Source: CAJQQK01 sp965224225
GTDB taxonomy: Bacteria > Pseudomonadota > Alphaproteobacteria > Rhizobiales > Hyphomicrobiaceae
Length of the DNA: 64,000 nt
Assembly: GCA_965224225.1 (NCBI GenBank)
Contig: CBDCZF010000030.1
Location: forward strand, 1 to 64,000
Direction of reading: 5' to 3'
Positions 61,568-64,000 of this stretch are shown here, piece after piece. The notes beneath the pieces were generated by a model. It did no database searches, was not told the DNA's origin, and saw nothing but the letters and a program-made list of their open reading frames with translations. Made by a program: the position numbers and the translations under genes. Numbering within the stretch: position 1 is the stretch's first letter; every line of letters starts with the position of its first letter.

Positions 61568-63106
61568 ATGGCTGGAAGCTCTGGCAAGAACGAGTGGTAC
61601 CTGGCGCGTGACGGACAGCAGCATGGGCCGCTGTCCGAAGCCGAACTCGACAAATTCATCGAACTCGGCCACTTGCGCCCGAACGACCTTTTGTGGCGGG
61701 TCGGCTTCGACGACTGGCGGCTGGCGGCCGATGTGTTTCCGCCGTTGCCGCCGACGCCGGCAGGACCGGCGGAACCGAAGTCCGAAAAGCCGGCGGCTAC
61801 GGCTGCGCCGGGCGAACCGACGCCTGAAAAGCGCGGGCTTTCCGAGCTGAAACCGGTGCGATCGGGCGCCGAGCGCCAGGCCGCCGACCCCCAATCGGCA
61901 GCCCAGAGCGACCGGTCCGGTGAGAAGGCAGCCGAGGGGCCTGCGAAAGATCCCGCTGATGAGCACGGCGGGCGACAGCCTGCTGCACAGCCGGAACAGC
62001 GCCAGAGTGCAAACGGCCAGCACCGGCGTGCTGACGACAGCGAAGCTCCGGAACCCGAGGATTGGCCGAAGACCAAAGTGGTACGGCCCGAACAGGGCGT
62101 AACGGCTGCCGGCCCGACAAGCCAGGTGCACGAATTCGGCGACGACTTGGCAGAAGAGGATGAGCGCGGTAGTGCCGGCAGCTTTGTCCGGATCGCCTTG
62201 ATTCTTCTCGTCGTCATTGTCGCTGTTGCCGGTGGCTGGCTGGCCTTCTCCAATCAGCGCGAACTGGCCTCACTCTACAGCGATTTCACGCAGCGTTCCG
62301 ACGAGAGCAGCGCCACGATCGTGCGCGCGCCGAGCAGTGCAACGCGCGAGGCGGCCGATCCGGCAAACTCCGGGACCAAGACCGAACCAGGGGATGTAGC
62401 CAAGCCGAGCCCGACGACGACGGCGGCCATCAACGCTCCGGCTCAGGAGACGGCCTCTCTGCCGCCGGTGCCGCTGCTGACCTCCGAGCCATGGCGTTAC
62501 GCAGAGGCTTCTTTTGCCAACTGGACCAGCGAGCACACCGAGACGGCCCGCCGGATGGCCGTCGACGGCCACACCAAGGAAGACATCAACGATGCGCTGA
62601 TCAAAGCCTTCGTGCGCTTCCGCCGCGATAACGCCGAGGCCGCCCTGCTGGCGCCGGCCGACAGCCTGAAGGCGGTGGCCGAAGCGTTCGTGATCAATCT
62701 CGAGACGCTGAAGGCCGTCAGCCCGAACATGTGCTATGCGTTCATCTCGAGCGGTGAAAGTGCACCTGAGGTTGCCTCACTGTTTTTCGACGAAGCAGCA
62801 CGCGGCGGTCTCGAGGCACAAATGCTGACCATTTTCAAGGCCGTCGTCGATGCCCGTTCGAGCCAGACGCGGCGCGATGCGCCGGTCAAGGCCGACTTCG
62901 AAACGCTTGCCAAAGACCTCGCCAGGCAGGGTTGGACACAGGCTGACCTCGAATTGTTCTCCGATCCCAAGGCGCTCTCACGAGCCCAGCCCGACGTCGT
63001 CTGCCGGCTGGTCACGCAGTGGTTCTCGACCCAGACCCAGCTTGCCGACCCCGTGATCCGTGACCGGCTGATCGCGGCATCGCTCAGGCCGGTGATCGGA
63101 GGTTGA
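61568..63106 (+). CDS. GYF_2-domain membrane protein of unknown function
   Basis: A 512-residue protein. Residues 8-60 form a GYF_2 (DUF4339-type) domain: NEWYLARDGQQHGPLSEAELDKFIELGHLRPNDLLWR. A long charged, Ala/Pro/Glu-rich, low-complexity linker follows to about residue 200, then one membrane segment (FVRIALILLVVIVAVAGGWLAF near 206-227). The C-terminal 270 residues are helical with no family I recognise. GYF_2 domains are thought to bind peptides, so it may be a membrane-anchored adaptor. Function unknown. Confidence 0.7.
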   Translation: MAGSSGKNEWYLARDGQQHGPLSEAELDKFIELGHLRPNDLLWRVGFDDWRLAADVFPPLPPTPAGPAEPKSEKPAATAAPGEPTPEKRGLSELKPVRSGAERQAADPQSAAQSDRSGEKAAEGPAKDPADEHGGRQPAAQPEQRQSANGQHRRADDSEAPEPEDWPKTKVVRPEQGVTAAGPTSQVHEFGDDLAEEDERGSAGSFVRIALILLVVIVAVAGGWLAFSNQRELASLYSDFTQRSDESSATIVRAPSSATREAADPANSGTKTEPGDVAKPSPTTTAAINAPAQETASLPPVPLLTSEPWRYAEASFANWTSEHTETARRMAVDGHTKEDINDALIKAFVRFRRDNAEAALLAPADSLKAVAEAFVINLETLKAVSPNMCYAFISSGESAPEVASLFFDEAARGGLEAQMLTIFKAVVDARSSQTRRDAPVKADFETLAKDLARQGWTQADLELFSDPKALSRAQPDVVCRLVTQWFSTQTQLADPVIRDRLIAASLRPVIGG

Positions 63107-63138
63107 GCCGCTAGTCTGGCCGTGGCATGTCGTCTGCC

Positions 63139-64000
63139 ATGCTTCAGATTAGCAACCTTACCTATCGCATCGAAGGCCGCATTCTATTGGATGGTGCTAG
63201 CGCGACCGTGCCGGCTGGCCACAAGGTCGGGCTGGTCGGGCGCAACGGTGCCGGCAAGACGACGCTGCTACGCCTGATCACCGGTGAGATACTAGCCGAT
63301 GACGGCGAGATCGGCTGGCCGAAGACGACGCGGCTCGGCTATGTCCAGCAGGAAGCGCCCGGCGGCGACGACACGCTGATCGACTGGGTTCTGGCGGCCG
63401 ACACCGAGCGTGCAAGCCTGCTGGCCGAGGCCGAGGTTGCATCCGATCCTGGCCGCATCGCCGACATTCAGACCCGCCTCAATGATATCCGCGCACATGC
63501 CGCCCCTGCCCGTGCCGCACAACTGCTCGCCGGCCTCGGTTTCGACGAAGCAGCCCAGCAACTGCCCTGTGCCGCCTATTCCGGCGGCTGGCGGATGCGT
63601 GTCGCACTTGCCGCCGTGCTGTTCCTCGAACCCGAACTCCTGCTGCTCGATGAGCCGACCAACTATCTCGATCTTGAGGGCACGCTCTGGCTCGAGAGCT
63701 ATTTGCGCGATTATCCCCACACCGTGATCATGGTCTCGCACGATCGCGACCTGCTCAACCGCGCCGTCACCGGCATCCTGCATCTCGAGCGCGGCAAGCT
63801 GACCCTTTACGCAGGCGGTTATGACACCTTCGAGGAGACCCGGCGCGAAAAGCAGCGCCTGCAGGCAAAGCTCAAGGACCGCCAGGATCAGGAGCGCAAG
63901 CGCATCGAGGCCTTCATCACCCGCTTCAGGGCCAAGGCGACCAAGGCGGCACAGGCGCAAAGCCGCATCAAGGCGCTGGCACGCATGCAGCCGATCGCAG
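63139..64000 (+). CDS. ABC-F family ATP-binding cassette protein, N-terminal part
   Basis: The gene runs off the right edge after 287 codons. It contains the first ABC domain: Walker A GLVGRNGAGKTT near residues 33-44, signature YSGGWRMRVAL near 150, Walker B LLLLDEPTNYLDLEG near 170 and the switch histidine in VMVSHDRDLL-like sequence near 200, followed by the charged linker helix expected of ABC-F (RREKQRLQAKLKDRQDQERKR). It is a cytoplasmic ribosome-associated-type ATPase (Uup/EttA-like), not a transporter. ATG 63127, in frame, is an alternative start. Confidence 0.88.
   Translation, partial: MLQISNLTYRIEGRILLDGASATVPAGHKVGLVGRNGAGKTTLLRLITGEILADDGEIGWPKTTRLGYVQQEAPGGDDTLIDWVLAADTERASLLAEAEVASDPGRIADIQTRLNDIRAHAAPARAAQLLAGLGFDEAAQQLPCAAYSGGWRMRVALAAVLFLEPELLLLDEPTNYLDLEGTLWLESYLRDYPHTVIMVSHDRDLLNRAVTGILHLERGKLTLYAGGYDTFEETRREKQRLQAKLKDRQDQERKRIEAFITRFRAKATKAAQAQSRIKALARMQPIA

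Overview
The window is GC-rich, gene-dense DNA from what looks like an alphaproteobacterial chromosome. The reasons are the Caulobacter/Rhizobium-type cpaB-cpaC pair, a CheD-containing chemotaxis operon with a STAS gene, the fused transporter-like/spermidine-synthase protein, and intergenic palindromes of the CCCCTCACCCTAACCCTCTC type. I see no phage, integrase or intact insertion sequence.

Layout. 0-5 kb: start of an acrylyl-CoA reductase gene, an FkbM methyltransferase and a hydantoinase/oxoprolinase pair (hyuB broken, hyuA intact). 5-7.3 kb: GDP-fucose synthase and a PrpF-type isomerase. 7.6-13.4 kb: a complete five-gene Dpp/Opp peptide ABC transporter. 13.4-16.9 kb: acetyltransferase, ABM-domain protein, DapA-like lyase and a glutaredoxin-DinB fusion. 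17-22.5 kb: BCCT transporter, UspA, a DUF2306-like protein and the fused spermidine-synthase protein; then tRNA-Lys(CTT). 23-28.5 kb: MFS permease, enoyl-CoA hydratase, CaiB-type CoA-transferase and GMC oxidoreductase. 28.9-31 kb: purH and an acetyltransferase. 31-37 kb: a lipid/glycan cluster (B12-type radical SAM, large membrane protein, methyltransferase, GT2, YbhN-like protein). 37-42.4 kb: cysK, AlaX, a broken sseA, dut, moeB-like and a Usp protein. 42.5-46.6 kb: an incomplete tad/cpa pilus locus. 47-55.4 kb: the chemotaxis operon STAS-cheY-cheA-cheW-mcp-cheR-cheB-cheD. 56-59.2 kb: a TRAP transporter operon with many single-base indels. 59.5-64 kb: rfbC, an acetyltransferase, a cupin, a GYF_2-domain membrane protein and the start of an ABC-F ATPase.

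The most unusual signal is at 16145-16912 (minus strand). One uninterrupted reading frame encodes a glutaredoxin domain fused to a DinB-like four-helix domain. Its only internal stop is a TGA exactly where the first cysteine of the glutaredoxin CxxC site belongs (TGA-Thr-Ser-Cys). That is the signature of a UxxC selenoprotein, although a point nonsense mutation is not excluded.

Other notable structure: about 19 single-base indels, mostly +1, confined to hyuB, sseA and the TRAP genes; a perfect 59-bp inverted repeat; three tandem 117-bp hairpin-rich repeats with relatives beside cpaB; five back-to-back hairpins leading into the GMC gene; and a shared 30-nt motif at two distant sites.
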